A DNA stretch of 64,000 nucleotides from Capitulum mitella (GCA_030062745.1 CP099850.1:9801538-9865537), one strand, 5' to 3'; counted from the stretch's first letter, positions 36,114 to 48,154 are shown. Numbers and translations are program-made. Notes: generated by a model from the letters alone, not told the origin.

Positions 36114-36295
36114 GGTGGCAGGCACATAGCCATGATTTTCCTCGGGGGGAGGCAAATGTCACGTTTCGTCATATGCCACTGGGATATGACAAAACTTACG
36201 AGTGCAGGAAAGAGCAGCAATGTTATGTAATTACTTCATGTTTAACGCACAGGAAAACATATGTTTGCTTCTACAACATATATATGATCACTATT
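36114..36295 (+). repeat. 180-bp dispersed repeat, copy 1
   Basis: It runs from GCAGGCACATAGCCATGATT through TTTCGTCATATGCCACTGGG and GAGCAGCAATG to ACATATATATGATCACTATT. It is homologous end to end, in reverse orientation, with 62717-62895. The class is unknown. Confidence 0.75.
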
Positions 36296-36579
36296 ACATA
36301 TTCCTCTGAAGTCACTATATATCTAGTGCAGACCGCTTGGCTCCAACGGGCATGGCCCTCATGCCCCTCCCCTTGACTACGTCCCCGGCTGACGGTTGAT
36401 TGCTTACGTCGTCCTCCCAACAAAGTATCTCCCCAGATTCCGGCCACTCCTTGTGCCCAAGTTTACGAAGTGCTTTTTCCGGTTTCCTTTAATTTTTGCC
36501 ATGCCATAAAAGGGACGCTTGCACCACGGGCCAAAAAATAAGGGGGGGGATGGGCATGTTCTCTTCGTTCCCCCAGGCT

Positions 36580-37750
36580 CCTACATCTTTGACGGTATCG
36601 ACACTTCTTGGTTTACGGCTTATCTCGAGATCACACGCAGAATGTCAGTTTTACCGACAGTTCTAGTCTGGATGAAAAGTCATCGCTGCTGCCAAACAAT
36701 ATGTGCGTCCTACAAGGTTCCGCTATCTGCCCGCTTCTCTACTGCATCTTCACAAACGACTTATTTGCGTGTTCGTGGAGGAGTCAGCAGTCATCCAATA
36801 CGCAGACGACATCCAAACTTTGGTCAGCGAGAAAAACCCGATTTTCAAAACATGTTCGTTTAGAATCCGTCCTTGCTTTACTCGACGTCTGGTTTTGAGC
36901 TAACGTTCTAAAAGTAAACGCTGACAAAACTAAACTCATGTTATTCGGCTGTGGTCAAAATTTTCTGTCTACTCCTTCCCTCGCTGTCAAAGTCCGTGAT
37001 CGAAGTCTCGCCTGACAGAAACTAGCCTTATTGGAACTGCGCGATCTGATGTGGGGACCAGAGTTCGGACAACAGGCACTGCGTAGCGCAGGCTCTTGTC
37101 CCAGAGTACCGCAGCAAACTATTAGGGATAAATTTAAGAAAAAATAAATAAACAAAACCGATCCTACTCCCACCTGAAATTCTTACGCCGGTATGTTAAT
37201 ACACCATTGCTATGCTGTTTGGAGCGACCTGACACATTTGAGACGCTTCCCGTGGCTACTATCTTCATGCTGATCAACACCCTGGTCCTTTCAAAAATTA
37301 GATATTGCATTGCGGTCCACGGTAACTTGTCCTGTCCTTGGATCCAAGTCATCATTTTCGCCTCTCCGGCGATTTTCGGTCGAAAAAGGAAGACGCACCT
37401 CGGACCTCTTGCGGATCCTGGGTTGGCTCAGCACCGAGAACCTGGCATCGTTTCGCACCTTAACCCTGACTCACAAACCACGCATCCACGGCGGGCCGGA
37501 AGCACTGGCCGAAGAGCTCTTGACGTCCGAGGTACGCGGGCACTGCACGCGGCGAGACGCCGCACTGAACGTGCCTTGCTCGTGCGCGGGGATGGGACAG
37601 CGCCGGTTTTATTGCCGGGCCCCCAAGCTTCACAGCTATGTTCCACGTGAGCTGGCTCAGACGCCGCTGCCCGCCTCGCCCGCCGCCTCCGGTGGATGTC
37701 GCGGCATCCAGAGACGGACTGACGTGGATGAATGTTGTGAGTGCTGTTGA
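36580..37750 (+). mobile_element. LINE (non-LTR retrotransposon) remnant, Jockey/CR1-like
   Basis: Pieces of a reverse transcriptase are readable in two frames: VLQGSAICPLLYCIFTNDLF, then AVIQYADDIQTLVSEKN with the YADD catalytic motif, then NADKTKLMLFG and LVLSKIRYCIAVHGN. The typical C-terminal end follows: LRILGWLSTENLASFRTL, TRRDAALNVP and GMGQRRFYCRAPKL. The 5' end and endonuclease are gone, and there are several frameshifts and stops. Exact clade not determined. Confidence 0.85.
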
Positions 37751-39843
37751 TAAATGCCTGCCATTTTGCTTTTATTTTTGGCTTTTGAACTCTTTGACAC
37801 CTCAGCGATAGACCTGAGCCATCGTATGTGGAAGTCTCACTAAAAACCTTGGTCCTGGTTTTGAGGAAACTCCGCCAGATCCGTTGCCGCGGGTATTCCA
37901 GTCTGGTACGCCACTAACGGAATCGCTTCTCCCAGAGCGACCCGCGGCCTGGCCGACGATGTCGGTGATCGACCCTCGGACGCTGCTGCTGTCCACTTCT
38001 GACCTGGAGCTGCTCCCGGTTTGGCACTGGCTTTTGACACCCTGCCACGTGCCGGTGGTCAATTTATGACCAAACCAACGCTGCTTTAATTTTGTTTAAA
38101 ATGTTTTGGCTTTCTCTTTTTCTTATCGATTTTAGCATTGCTGAGCACAACAAGAGCATAAAAGCGATGATTTGGTTTCTTCAATACATTATTGGCACCT
38201 CTGCACTTTGTTTTGGTTTCTTGGGCCTGCCATTCCCAGGTGTTTATTTACGCTTAAAGTCGAGGAAGCACCACTTTCTGCCAATTTTTGACCTTTGACC
38301 CGACCTGAAAGGTGATCCGTTGCCCTGAGACCTTAAAAACAGATACCAGACGTGAGATCTCGTTACGCTCACGCACGCTGATTCTTACCGCGACGCTCTA
38401 CGACGCACGGTGTGGAAATGGTCGGGGGTCGTACGAACCAAACCCAATGCATCCGCGTTATACGCAAAACCCTGTACAGGTAAGGGTTAAGCTGAATCAT
38501 GTCTACGCATCATAGTTCGAGATTTCCGCAAATTCCTGGGGGTCCACGTATAATTTCAGATCGTTTCTTTCCAGTCATTGCCATAGGCCTAATGTTAAAA
38601 TCCCCGAATATTGAGAGGTCCGGACCAAGGGCGTCAACTTCTGTAAATCACCGGGTGGGCTGAGCCGGTGGCCCGACTACCCCAAATGTTCGCTCTTAAC
38701 GGATTTGGCCCACTTTATTTTGATCAATGAAAATTTATAGGTTCTTTGTTACTATTTTTCAAATAAGATTTTGTGTATATCCCCAAGTTATATATATATA
38801 AATACACATATCGAAAACAGAAAAATAGATGTATCACTTTATGCTTTATTCTGTACTTTCTGCCTATCTCTTATCTATGACGGCAATTTTTTCGTTATTT
38901 TTGTCCATTTCCCTTTAAAACCAATATTGGAAGAACCCAAACAGACATTGGCTAGGCCCAAATCGATATTGGAATGGCCAGGACCCTCTCAAAGGAATAC
39001 AAATTGACCCCCCTGGTCCGGATCTTTAAACCCCCGGAATCTCCAGCCATGCTGCAGTCATACTTTACAGCATTTCACACCAGGCCAGCTGGCGCGCCAT
39101 GACCGTCACATTTGCAATCAACGGCTGCGGCGAGTGTTGCGCGAATTGACGTAGCATCATGAACCGGGCGCGGCACTTTGGATAACCCGCTCACGACACA
39201 GGAGTCTCACTTTGGCAGGGCAGGGCGTTGTTGTGCAAGGAGAACGTACCTGGGTTGCGGACATCAAGGCTTTTAAGTGTCGAGGAACCGAAGTGGTTTA
39301 ATGCCACTGGGAGGAGCTGACCTGAGTGTACATTAATACTCAGTGTTTTTTACAGAACAGTAAGTGCTTGTTCATCGCGTAAGGGCGATGTCACTGAATG
39401 GTGCAGCCGTTTGTAATGGAGAAGAATGCTACGTATTTGCAGCATGCATTTTATCTTGAAACACTGTCTTATGTTGCCACTGTGGTTTTCCTCCCATGTT
39501 ATTTTTTTGGTGCTGCTCTTGGATTTCTGCTCATTCTTTTGAGTTTCATTTTTGCATTTTGCATTCTAGGGTATGGCAACCACATTTCTTTTTGGGCATG
39601 TTGTTGCATTAGAATGCTTTATTGAGATCAGGGTCACAGGTTAAGGTTGACTTAAACATTGTAGAGACAGGGTTATGTTGGACAACCTGAAGTGTGGTTA
39701 CTTTTATTACAGTTATGATTCATGCTTTTTAAGATAACTTGTTCACATAAATACCCTGGAAGCCAAGATTCATGCTTACTTATCCTGTCTTCACTTTTCA
39801 TCATGCTGGACTGGGTATTTACTTGTGATACAATTATATACAT

Positions 39844-39896
<53 letters not shown>

Positions 39897-40439
39897 GTGT
39901 ATAGATAATGGTGATTGCCCTTTTGATTGAAAAGCACCAAGAAATGCAGTTGTTTGGTTATTTCCTCATTCCCAGAAACTTCGGTATTGGTTGAGCAGGC
40001 CTTCCACTTCTCCTGATTCTAGAAATCCATGTGGTTGTCTTGCCATATTGGTACCAGAAGATGCGCAATTAAAATATATCCCAATGAAAAGTACAATCTG
40101 TCTTAACAACACCATAATTTCCCCAAAATACCCTCTTGAAATGGTCTGGTCACCCACTGCATTGAAGCTTGGATCATCTCCTTGAAACAGAGCAACTCCA
40201 ACTGATAAGGGTTGGCAGTTCACAAGGGACTGAAATATGAATTCACTAAAAGGCTTCCACAAAAACAGCAGTTTCAAGATTAAACATAAAAGACAACAAT
40301 GCAATGGGACAGAGAGGTCAACTAGACCCGGAAAAGGACTGGAATGTGCACCGGAGAGGGAAGAGGGACAGAGAAGGGAAACTGGATGAGTACTGTTGTT
40401 TGAAAGGGGACCTGGATGAGATACAGTTAGAGAGGACTG
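37751..40439. other. Spacer; nothing recognised apart from the microsatellite at 39840
   Basis: AT-rich, short frames only, no conserved motif. Confidence 0.5.
39840..39893. repeat. (CA)n(TA)n microsatellite
   Basis: A CA tract of about 15 bp passes directly into a TA tract of about 34 bp. Confidence 0.95.
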
Positions 40440-40990
40440 TAATGGGATGGGTATGGAAGAGTATTGAGTTGGGAGACCAGGTTTCATATGGGAAAAGGTT
40501 TGTAGCCAAAGGTTCATATGGTAAAAGGTCCATGTACAAAAAGGCTCATAATGGAAAAGGTCTGTACTGCAAAGTTTTGTATGGGAAAGGTTTGCATAGA
40601 AACAATTTGAAATATAAAAGTCAGTTGGGAAAAGGTTTGTAACCAAAGGCTCGTAAACTTAAGGTTTGTGTCACAAAAGGTTCAGGTTGGAAAAGGAACA
40701 GACCTATAATAGTAACATAGCTTGACCTTACCTGACCTACACCAACCTCACCTAACCTAACTTAACCTAACCTTGGAATTGGCTCTTTGTTGGACCATGC
40801 CTAGTCTGGTCGCACCCTTCTTTGGCCTGTGGCCTCTGTTATCCTGTACCCCACCTTCAGGCAAAACCAGAATGAACATTCTTCAACACAAACCTCATGT
40901 CTACAGACCTTTGGCTATGAACCTTTGTCCTTACAAACCTTTTCCATACAAACTGTTGCAGTGTTGCTGTCTCGTATTTCAAATTTCTAG
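40440..40990. repeat. Second, older fold-back array around a CCTAA tract
   Basis: The left half repeats GGTTCATATGGTAAAAGG-like units (about 40480-40690). The centre (40722-40774) contains CCTAACCTAACTTAACCTAA. The right half repeats ACCTTTGTCCTTACAAACC-like units (about 40900-40960). The plan is the same as at 3495-4610, with the centre reversed. Confidence 0.7.
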
Positions 40991-41866
40991 ACTGTTGCTC
41001 TTTTGCATAAGGTTTTTCAGTGGAAACCTGTCAGTTAGTGTTGATCTGTCTCACTGAAATACTCCATGATCTGTACTTGTGCTAGTTGTGGAGGTGGTGG
41101 GTGAATTGATCACTTTGAAGGGTTATTTTAGAGAAGCTGTGGCATTGATAAGGCATCAGATACTTTTAATTGGGCCATTTTTTCATTGTGCATCTTTTGG
41201 TAGCAATATGAACAGGTAACTGCAGAGATTTCTAGAGTTATGAGAAATTGGAGGAATGCTCAATCATTACTGGAACTTGAGGGATCAAATGTTGAACCTG
41301 CCATAAGTTAGATTAAGCTTAAACCAAGGTGATAATAAAAACAGGCTCATATGAGGTGTGGCTGTATTGGAGAGGGAATGATTTTAGGTAATGTATGGGT
41401 GTTCAGCTTGCATGGAAGTTTGAGAGAATGGGCCAGTGTGATGTGAACTGGAGTTTTACCATTATGTATGTGCTTCACTTTGACAATGCATAAGACTTCA
41501 AATGCTTCTGATTCCCTGCCATTTTGGAAACAATAGTAAGACAATGAAATGAGCATACATCTTGTAATAGCATCAAGTAAGCAAACAGTCATTGGATGGA
41601 GTTCATAGTCATCTGCAAGTGATAAGGTATGGAATATTGCTTGTGATTAAGGCACCCAAATAGGCTTGTATGAAAGATAACATTCATAAGACCATTCTTG
41701 GGCAGCAGGCAGCATTGTAGCCTCACCACTACAGTGGAAACATACAGCTCTGTTGTCATCTCAAAATACCTTGCATCTGGTGTCTTGCACATAAACTTCC
41801 TTATGTGTTAAGCCATTTTTCTATTGGAAACAGTGCTATTTTTCACCAAGGTTCGGTCCGCAGAGG
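40991..41866. other. Sequence immediately upstream of EB1 exon 1
   Basis: AT-rich with no coding signal. TTTTTCACCAAG just before exon 1 could be an acceptor, so the promoter may lie further upstream. Confidence 0.4.
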
Positions 41867-44800
41867 ATGGCTGTGAACGTTTACTCAACGGGCGTGACGT
41901 CTGACAACCTCAGCCGGTTTGAGATGCTGTCCTGGCTCAACGACAGCCTGCAGGCCACCTACGGCAAGATTGAGGAGCTCTGCAATGGTGCCGCCTACTG
42001 CCAGTTCATGGACATGCTGTTTCCTGGTGAGGGCAGGTGAAGGTTGGAAAAGATGGTGTTTTTTTTTTGTTGTTGAAGAGTACCAGAAAATATTTGCTCC
42101 AAAAGCACTTTATATTCCAGAAGTTTGATCTTGTCCCTGCATCAAAAAGCTACCCTAGAACAATCTTGGCGAATTTCTAACTCTACAAGCAAATGACTCA
42201 GTAACAAACATTCAGTAAGAAGCAGGTATGTCATAACTGGCAAACAACAAGAATGCGGACTTGAATCATTACTACTGTTCACAAAATTTTGTACTTCAAA
42301 ACAAAAATTATACTCTGACACCAAGACAAAAACCAGATTTCCAGTCCTGGGGCGTGCGGCGGCGGCGCCGGCCGTGGGTGGGTGTGGGGCCGCCCGCGTT
42401 CGGCCGCTGCCACCCGGGCCGGCGCTAAAACCGGTTATGTTAGGAGTTGGGGGGGGGGGGGACGAGTGCCCAGCCATTGCGGGAATTCGTATGTTGGTGT
42501 GTGACAGGAGGTAGGTTCTTTGTGGATATTTATGAAGATTTGTGTGAGTGCGTGTAAAGATAGGAAAACGGACCGTGGATGTATATGAATTTAAACTTGG
42601 GAAGACTTATCGTGCTTCCTGCCTTTCATTGTACAGTCTGTCGGTGGTAGACAATGAAGTCTAGTATTGAAGACTGGTATAAGCTGTTACTATGAATGTT
42701 GCATTGCTATATACACTTGTCTATGTTTCCCCTACTGTGACGAAATGATTTTTGCTGGGTTGTCCTGAATTGGAAGGACCTGACATGATCAGAGAAGAGA
42801 AGAAGAGAAGATCCTCACAACTTTGCAGCCTAGAACGCATTTTTGGATTGGGGTTTGAATTGGGTTGTGTGATAGAATATGTTGGGAGCTCGTATGTTTA
42901 GCAGACTGAGTAGGAAATTTGTCAGGCTGAGAGATGTTAGCCCCTAGGATGTTGGGAGCTCGTATGTTTAGCAGACTGAGTAGGAAATTTGTCAGGCTGA
43001 GAGATGTTAGCCCCTAGGATGCTGTAAATCTTGCAGGAAAGTCTGTGTGCATGCCCGATACATTGGTGTGTGGTGACCTTGGCATTATTCAGGTCTCTGT
43101 AGTAATATGTCCAGAATTTGGTGCTGCTTTACTGATATGTTTTCCCGATTGCAGGCTCTGTTGTTTTGAAGAAGATCAAGTTCCAGACCAAGTTAGAGCA
43201 TGAATATATCCACAACTTTAAGATTTTACAAGCAACTTTCAAGAAGATGGGTGTAGACAAGGTCAGATTTCGCCAGTGGTCGTTCAAGTGAAAAAGATGT
43301 TAGGTATATGCGTTTGTAAACATCCTGTGGTTGGCTCGTTTATTCCTTGCATTTTTCCCGATGATCCCGTAGGTTTCAACCATTCATTCATTATGGAACA
43401 TTTTTACGCTAACAGTGCACCAGTGTTGGAAATCTGGTGTATTTTCCTGGTGTCGGAGTACAAATTCTCTTTTGGAGTATAAAATGTCATGCATTTATGT
43501 GAGAAACATGGACTAACTTGGTGCTTTCTAAGCATATGTGGCCAGCAGGGGCGGATCCAGCGGCTCCGTTTGGGGAAGGGGGCTGACCAGTTTCCTGGGT
43601 CTACATGTTAGGCCAGCGGAGTCGTTGACGGGGGGGAAGGATGGGCGCCGAATGACCCTGCAGTCGGTGCGCCCCTAAGCCCCAATAACCAACCAATCAA
43701 CCGACGGGGGGGGGAGGGAGGGAAGGCGGCCGACCGTAGGTTCGGAGTGTATTTCAGCAGCCGAGTATGGATGGTAAACCATCAACCGCAAGGGGGATGC
43801 TGGGCACCTTCGTACTCTGGTTGAGTGGAGTACCCATGTCTTTTTGGTGGGGGAGGGGGGCAAATGACGGGCAAAATACATGAATGAATGAAATTTTGGA
43901 ATACGAGATTTCTCTTGGAGCATAAATTTTTTGGTGTTCCTGGGCACCAAAAAACGACAGTTTTTCCAACAGTGCAATGCACGTGCAAATGGACATTCCG
44001 TGACAGTCATGAGAGGTGATCGTTAGAAACTCCGTGCTTTTGTAGTAAATCCGTGTTCCGAGGACTCATCGCATCAGTGCTCGGTTGTGGTTCGGTCAGG
44101 ACGCCGTCCTGTCGTGATACCTCAGACCCTTCGTTCACCGGTGCCACTTTCAGATCATCCCCGTCGACAAGCTGGTGAAGGGCAAGTTCCAGGACAACTT
44201 CGAGTTCCTGCAGTGGTTCAAGCGGTTCTTCGACGCCAACTACGACGGCACCGAGTACGACGCTCTGGAGGCGCGGGGCGGAGAGCCGATGGGCGGCGCT
44301 TCGGGCGGTCGCATGGCCGCCGCCAAGCGGACGCAGATGGCGCGGCCGGCTCAGAGAGAGAGAGCGCCCAGAGCAGGTGACCGGGGATTCGAGCGTCACG
44401 GGATTCGATGTGGGCTCCGAGCTCGGGCTCCCATCCTGTGGGGCCCGTTAATGGTACAGTCACGGAGATACCGAGGTACGGAGATCAGGGCCTGGACACG
44501 GTGCAGTGTCGGAGACATCCGGAGACCAGTTCCTGGACACGGTACAGTCGCTGTGATGCCTGGAGATCAGGTACACGATACGGAGTCTGTGATGTCCGGA
44601 GATCAGTGCCTGGACACGGTACAGTCTCTGTGATGTCCGGAGATCAGGGCTGGGCACGGTACAGTCGCTGTGATGTCCGGAGATCAGGTTCTGGGCACGG
44701 TACAGTCGCTGTGATGTCCGGAGATCAGGTTCTGGACACGGTACAGTCTCTGTGATGTCTAGAGATCAGGACCTGGGCACGGTACAGTGGCAGAGATGTC

Positions 44801-47800
44801 TAGAGATCAGCACCTGGACACGGTACAGTGGCGGAGATGTCTAGAGATCAGGGCCTGAACACGGTGTACTGGCAGAGATGCCCTGAGAGCAGGGCCTGGA
44901 CATGGTGCAGTGACGGAGATGTCCGTAGATCAGAACCTGGACACGGTACAGTGGCGGAGATGTCCAGAGATCAGGGCCTGGACGCAGTACCAGGGTTGGA
45001 AAATTGTTTTTTTGTTCTTGATGTCGTAGTACAATTTTTGTTTTGGAGCACAAAATTCTGCAAAGAGTAACACTGGTTTAGGTAAGCGTTCATTGTGCAA
45101 GCCAGTTATGGTGTCATGCCTGCTTCTTACTGAATGGAGACAGAGTAATTTGCTTCCAGACTTTGAAATTTCCCAACACTGTTATAACGTAACTTTTCAC
45201 GGAGGCACAATATCAGATTTTTGGGGCATGGGATTTTTGTGGAGCACATATTTTCTGGTGTTCAACACCAAGAAACATCATCCTTTCCGACAATGCACAG
45301 TACATTGGCGGAGGCGTCCGGCGATCAGGATTTGAACGAAGCTCAGTCACTGTTCCAGACCCTGGCCACGGGACAGGAACTGTGACAGGCTATTACGTAG
45401 ACTGCCACGAGCCTGGGTATGACGTTCTGTGCGCGGGGAAGTGATCGTCTCAGCCGCCGTGAACGGGGCAGCCTCTGTCTGAGAGAGGGTCGGATTCAGA
45501 CCATGTGTTAGAAGGCCAACTCGCCATCCGTGTAACCTAAACGAACCCCAGGTGTTGAGTTCTCGGATGTTGGCCACCTTTTGTCTTCATTTTCGAAACT
45601 TGACATGTACATAAACGACGTGTGGTTTCAAAAACAAAATATCTACTATTTGGATCCCAAAGGGCGGCAAATGAGGAGGGGGGAGGGGGAATGGAGGGCA
45701 CTGGGGCCATGTCCCTGATGCCGCTCCCCTCCCGCCCCCCTCGCCCAGGTCCGTCAGTGGTCTGAGACCTCTGGAATAGGCAGGCCACTAATCCAGGTCC
45801 CGGATTATCAGAATCCTGATCGCCGGGCGCGTGGTGACCGATGTGTGGCTGTCAGTCGGAGAGTTGCCGTGCATTACCACCGAGGAGGTGCCACACACCA
45901 GATCTGATAAACCAGGACACGATCAGTCGAGCTGTTTCAGTGGAGTTGGCCCACTGGACGTCGAGTCCACAGATCCCGCGCCCACCGTGTTTAGTTAACT
46001 GACATCAGCTCACTGCGGTCTGGCGGGCCCGTTCCAATACGCTCGGTTTTCTGGCTTGTTTTTTGGGGGCGGGGCGGGCGTCAATTGGCGGGTCGTGTTT
46101 GCGGGTCGTGTTTGCCGCCTGTGTTTGCCGGGCCCGGTTCGCCGGGCCGGTCCCTGACGCCGGCCGTCTGCCTGTTCCAGCGGCAACCCGCGCGTCGCCG
46201 ACGGCCCGGCCGGCACCGCGCGCCGCCGTCGCCGCCAAACCGGCCGTCGACAACCGACAGGTGAGCGGCCGCCACGGCTCAGGTCTGGCCCTGGGACAGG
46301 GCGAGTCGAGTGTGACCGGCAGGGGCTGTATGTTTCGCGTGGCAGACGTTCTGTGGCACGGGGGCATGTATCCGTTCAAGGTTTAAGGTCAGAGAGGTCT
46401 GCCGTGGTATTTGTTTCATTTTGTTTTCTGTGTAGTGCTGACCTGTTGGTCTAATATTACATCTGTTTCCATATGGGTTTGCGTTTGTTCTGCCGCCCAC
46501 ACTTGTCATTATTTGGCACTCTAAACTTCACCATGGTAGCTCCTTCTGCTTCATTCTTTTCCATTCGCGTGCGTTATTCTCGAGGTCGCGGCCTAACTGC
46601 TCCTCCAAGCGAGCAGCAGCTTAAAATGTAACGTGACCTGACATTACCTGGCCTCACTTGACCTCCATCTCAGACTGAGGAGCTACTGGCCCAGCGGGAG
46701 CAGGATCTGCAGCTGGTCGAAGGCCTGGAAAAGGAGCGCGACTTCTACTTCGGCAAGCTGCGAGATATCGAAGTCATTTGCCAAGAGGACGACAGCGATA
46801 ACAAGATGATTCAGAGAATCCTGGACATCTTGTACGCCACTGAGGTTGGTGGAAGCTGTCCGGATGCGCTGCGATGTGATTCTGGTCGTTTGACAGTCAT
46901 TTGTTTCAAAGAACTTGTCGTCCTTAGATTTGCTCAAAATGTGCTTTGCTCTCTCGGCTTCATAGTGACCAGTGGTGACGCTGATCTAAGTCAACACCCG
47001 CAATGGCCTAAGTAGTTCGGTTTCGTACAAATACCAAAGAGACTTTACGATTTTTAAGACCGGTCGCGGAAGTCAGTTCCGAGCGTTAATTTCTGGATGA
47101 CTGCGCAGTGAGATGGAGTCCGACGTGCTAACTCATCTTCACTGACTTCCATTGGCTGTGTGTTTAGATCATCCCTAGCCGACAAGCGCCTAATCACAGT
47201 ACCTGATGTGGCAGTTTTCCGGGGCTGGTTTATGTACAAGGTCGCCTGACATCAGGGCTGTAGACCAGTCGCCGATGTGGTGTGGTTCATTTCTAAATAA
47301 GTGGCGTGGCCGACTTATGTGGCGTCGTTAACCATGCGTGACGCTGTCATGGTTCGTCTCAGTGAGTATGTCCCGACCTACCGCCACGCTCCAGGCCGTT
47401 TCGAATTCGCAGCGTTACAAGGATTTCCTTTGATCGTACCATGTCATGCCGCTATCACCTTATCTCGAGACGAAGTCTCATCCCCCTGCGGCATGGCAGT
47501 TACCGACATGCGATTTGTTTTCGTAAAATGACTACTGACGTTCCTTCCACTTTCTGCATGTATTTTCAACAAACCATCGTAAGCTGGTCGTGGAATTAAT
47601 TCCGCCGGCTTCTGCCAGCCCTGATTCCGCGCGGTTCTGGCGATCCACCGCCCTTGTATTGTCTGCACTGTTCGAGGTGTCTTTATGTTGCGTCATTCCA
47701 AGGGGAGCGTTTCTCGAAGTCCAAACTGTAAAATGGAATTAAGAGTCAAAACTTTCCGTCCTTGAAACATGGGCAAAATGCTTTTTCAGTAACTGCGCTG

Positions 47801-48154
47801 GGCCAAAATTGCGCGAGAAGGAGCGACCTGTACCGCATCGCTTCAGTTCCGGGACCGCCCGCGTGGTCTCGCTGACCTCCCTGCCCGGCCTGTCGCAGTA
47901 CCACAACCCCTGACCCGGCCCTGACCCGACCGAAACCCGACCGTGAACCAGCTTCGGCTCGGCCGTGACCCGGCCTTGAACCAACTGGCACAACCATGAC
48001 CCGGCCGTGACCGGGCCCTGACCCGGGTGTGGCGCGGCCCTGTCGTGCTGCGTCCCTGAGCCGGCCCTGACGGGATGCCCTGCGGCAGGACGGGTTCGCC
48101 GTGCCGGACGAGGAGGACGGCGTGCCGCCGCCGCCCGAGGAGGAGGAGTACTAG
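41867..48154 (+). CDS. EB1: Microtubule plus-end binding protein EB1 (6 coding exons, 268 aa)
   Basis: EB1 tracks growing microtubule ends and recruits SxIP and CAP-Gly partners. The coding exons are 41867-42026, 43155-43261, 44154-44376, 46181-46260, 46674-46844 and 48089-48154. Phases agree at every junction and all introns are GT/AG. The start reads [17 protein letters not shown], the usual EB1 N-terminus. Exons 1-3 encode the calponin-homology domain ([52 protein letters not shown]). The end of exon 3 and exon 4 form a basic, alanine/proline/arginine-rich linker. Exon 5 is the EB-homology coiled coil with [13 protein letters not shown], the SxIP pocket. Exon 6 gives [10 protein letters not shown] and the terminal EEEEY that binds CAP-Gly domains. 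The total equals that of human EB1. The exon 5 donor is a weak GTTGGT. The last acceptor lacks a normal pyrimidine tract. A non-coding 5' exon is likely, because acceptor-like sites lie 2-16 nt before the ATG; it was not located. Confidence 0.96.
42039..42349 (-). mobile_element. hAT-type MITE, copy B (about 311 bp), just after EB1 exon 1
   Basis: It lies in reverse orientation, with GAAGGTTGGAAA on the left and TTTCCAGTCCTG on the right, and its interior is plainly homologous to copy A along its length. The flanking 8-mers agree at only about 5 of 8 positions, so it is older or its left end is misplaced. It begins about 13 bp after the exon 1 boundary at 42026. Confidence 0.8.
42881..43020. 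repeat. Exact 70-bp tandem duplication in EB1 intron 1
   Basis: 42881-42950 and 42951-43020 are identical, starting GTTGGGAGCTCGTATG and ending CCCCTAGGAT. The absence of any difference suggests a recent event or an assembly artefact. Confidence 0.95.
43421..43974 (+). mobile_element. hAT-type MITE, copy C, with enlarged interior
   Basis: The left end CAGTGTTGGAAA and right end TTTCCAACAGTG match the family. The flanks are CAGTGCAC and CAATGCAC, an 8-bp duplication with one mismatch. The ends are homologous to copies A and B, but about 43490-43890 is unlike them and holds sequence such as CAGGGGCGGATCCAGCGG, so another repeat probably inserted within it. It lies in EB1 intron 2. Confidence 0.75.
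43650..43712 (+). repeat. Short repeat shared with 3780-3865
   Basis: GGGCGCCGAATGACCC, AGTCGGTGCGCCCC and CCAATAACCAACC correspond to GGGCGCAAAATGACCT, AGTCGGCGCACCCG and CCAATAAACAACAA at 3800-3860. The AC-rich end resembles the 3' tail of a SINE or LINE. This copy sits inside MITE C. Confidence 0.6.
44452..45340. repeat. 41-bp minisatellite in EB1 intron 3, interrupted by a MITE
   Basis: About 12-13 units of roughly 41 bp run from 44452 to 44990, with cores GATGTCCAGAGATCAG, CCTGGACACGGTACAGT and variants. The array resumes after the inserted element (44991-45294) with TTGGCGGAGGCGTCCGGCGA, then decays. It is a plain tandem array inside an intron, not CRISPR. Confidence 0.9.
44991..45294 (+). 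mobile_element. hAT-type MITE, copy A (304 bp)
   Basis: The ends are CAGGGTTGGAAA and TTTCCGACAATG, imperfect terminal inverted repeats. It is flanked by CGCAGTAC and CACAGTAC, an 8-bp target duplication with one mismatch. Its interior (GCCAGTTATG, CCTGCTTCTTACTGAATG) matches copy B. It has no coding capacity. Eight-bp duplications and CA-starting ends are typical of the hAT superfamily. Confidence 0.85.
45341..46180. other. EB1 intron 3, right part; nothing recognised
   Basis: No repeat or coding signal was recognised after the minisatellite decays. Confidence 0.5.
46845..47879. other. EB1 intron 5, left part; nothing recognised
   Basis: No repeat or coding signal was recognised before the CCTGACC array begins. 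Confidence 0.5.
47880..48075. repeat. CCTGACCCGG-type degenerate repeat before the last EB1 exon
   Basis: Repeated CCCTGACCCGGC, CCGTGACCCGG and similar 10-14 bp blocks fill the 200 bp before the exon 6 acceptor (48088/48089) and replace the polypyrimidine tract. Confidence 0.75.

Noticed and set aside
44452-44990. Regularly spaced 41-bp repeats resembling a CRISPR array
   Set aside because: The units are contiguous with no unique spacers and lie in an intron of a eukaryotic gene; it is a minisatellite.
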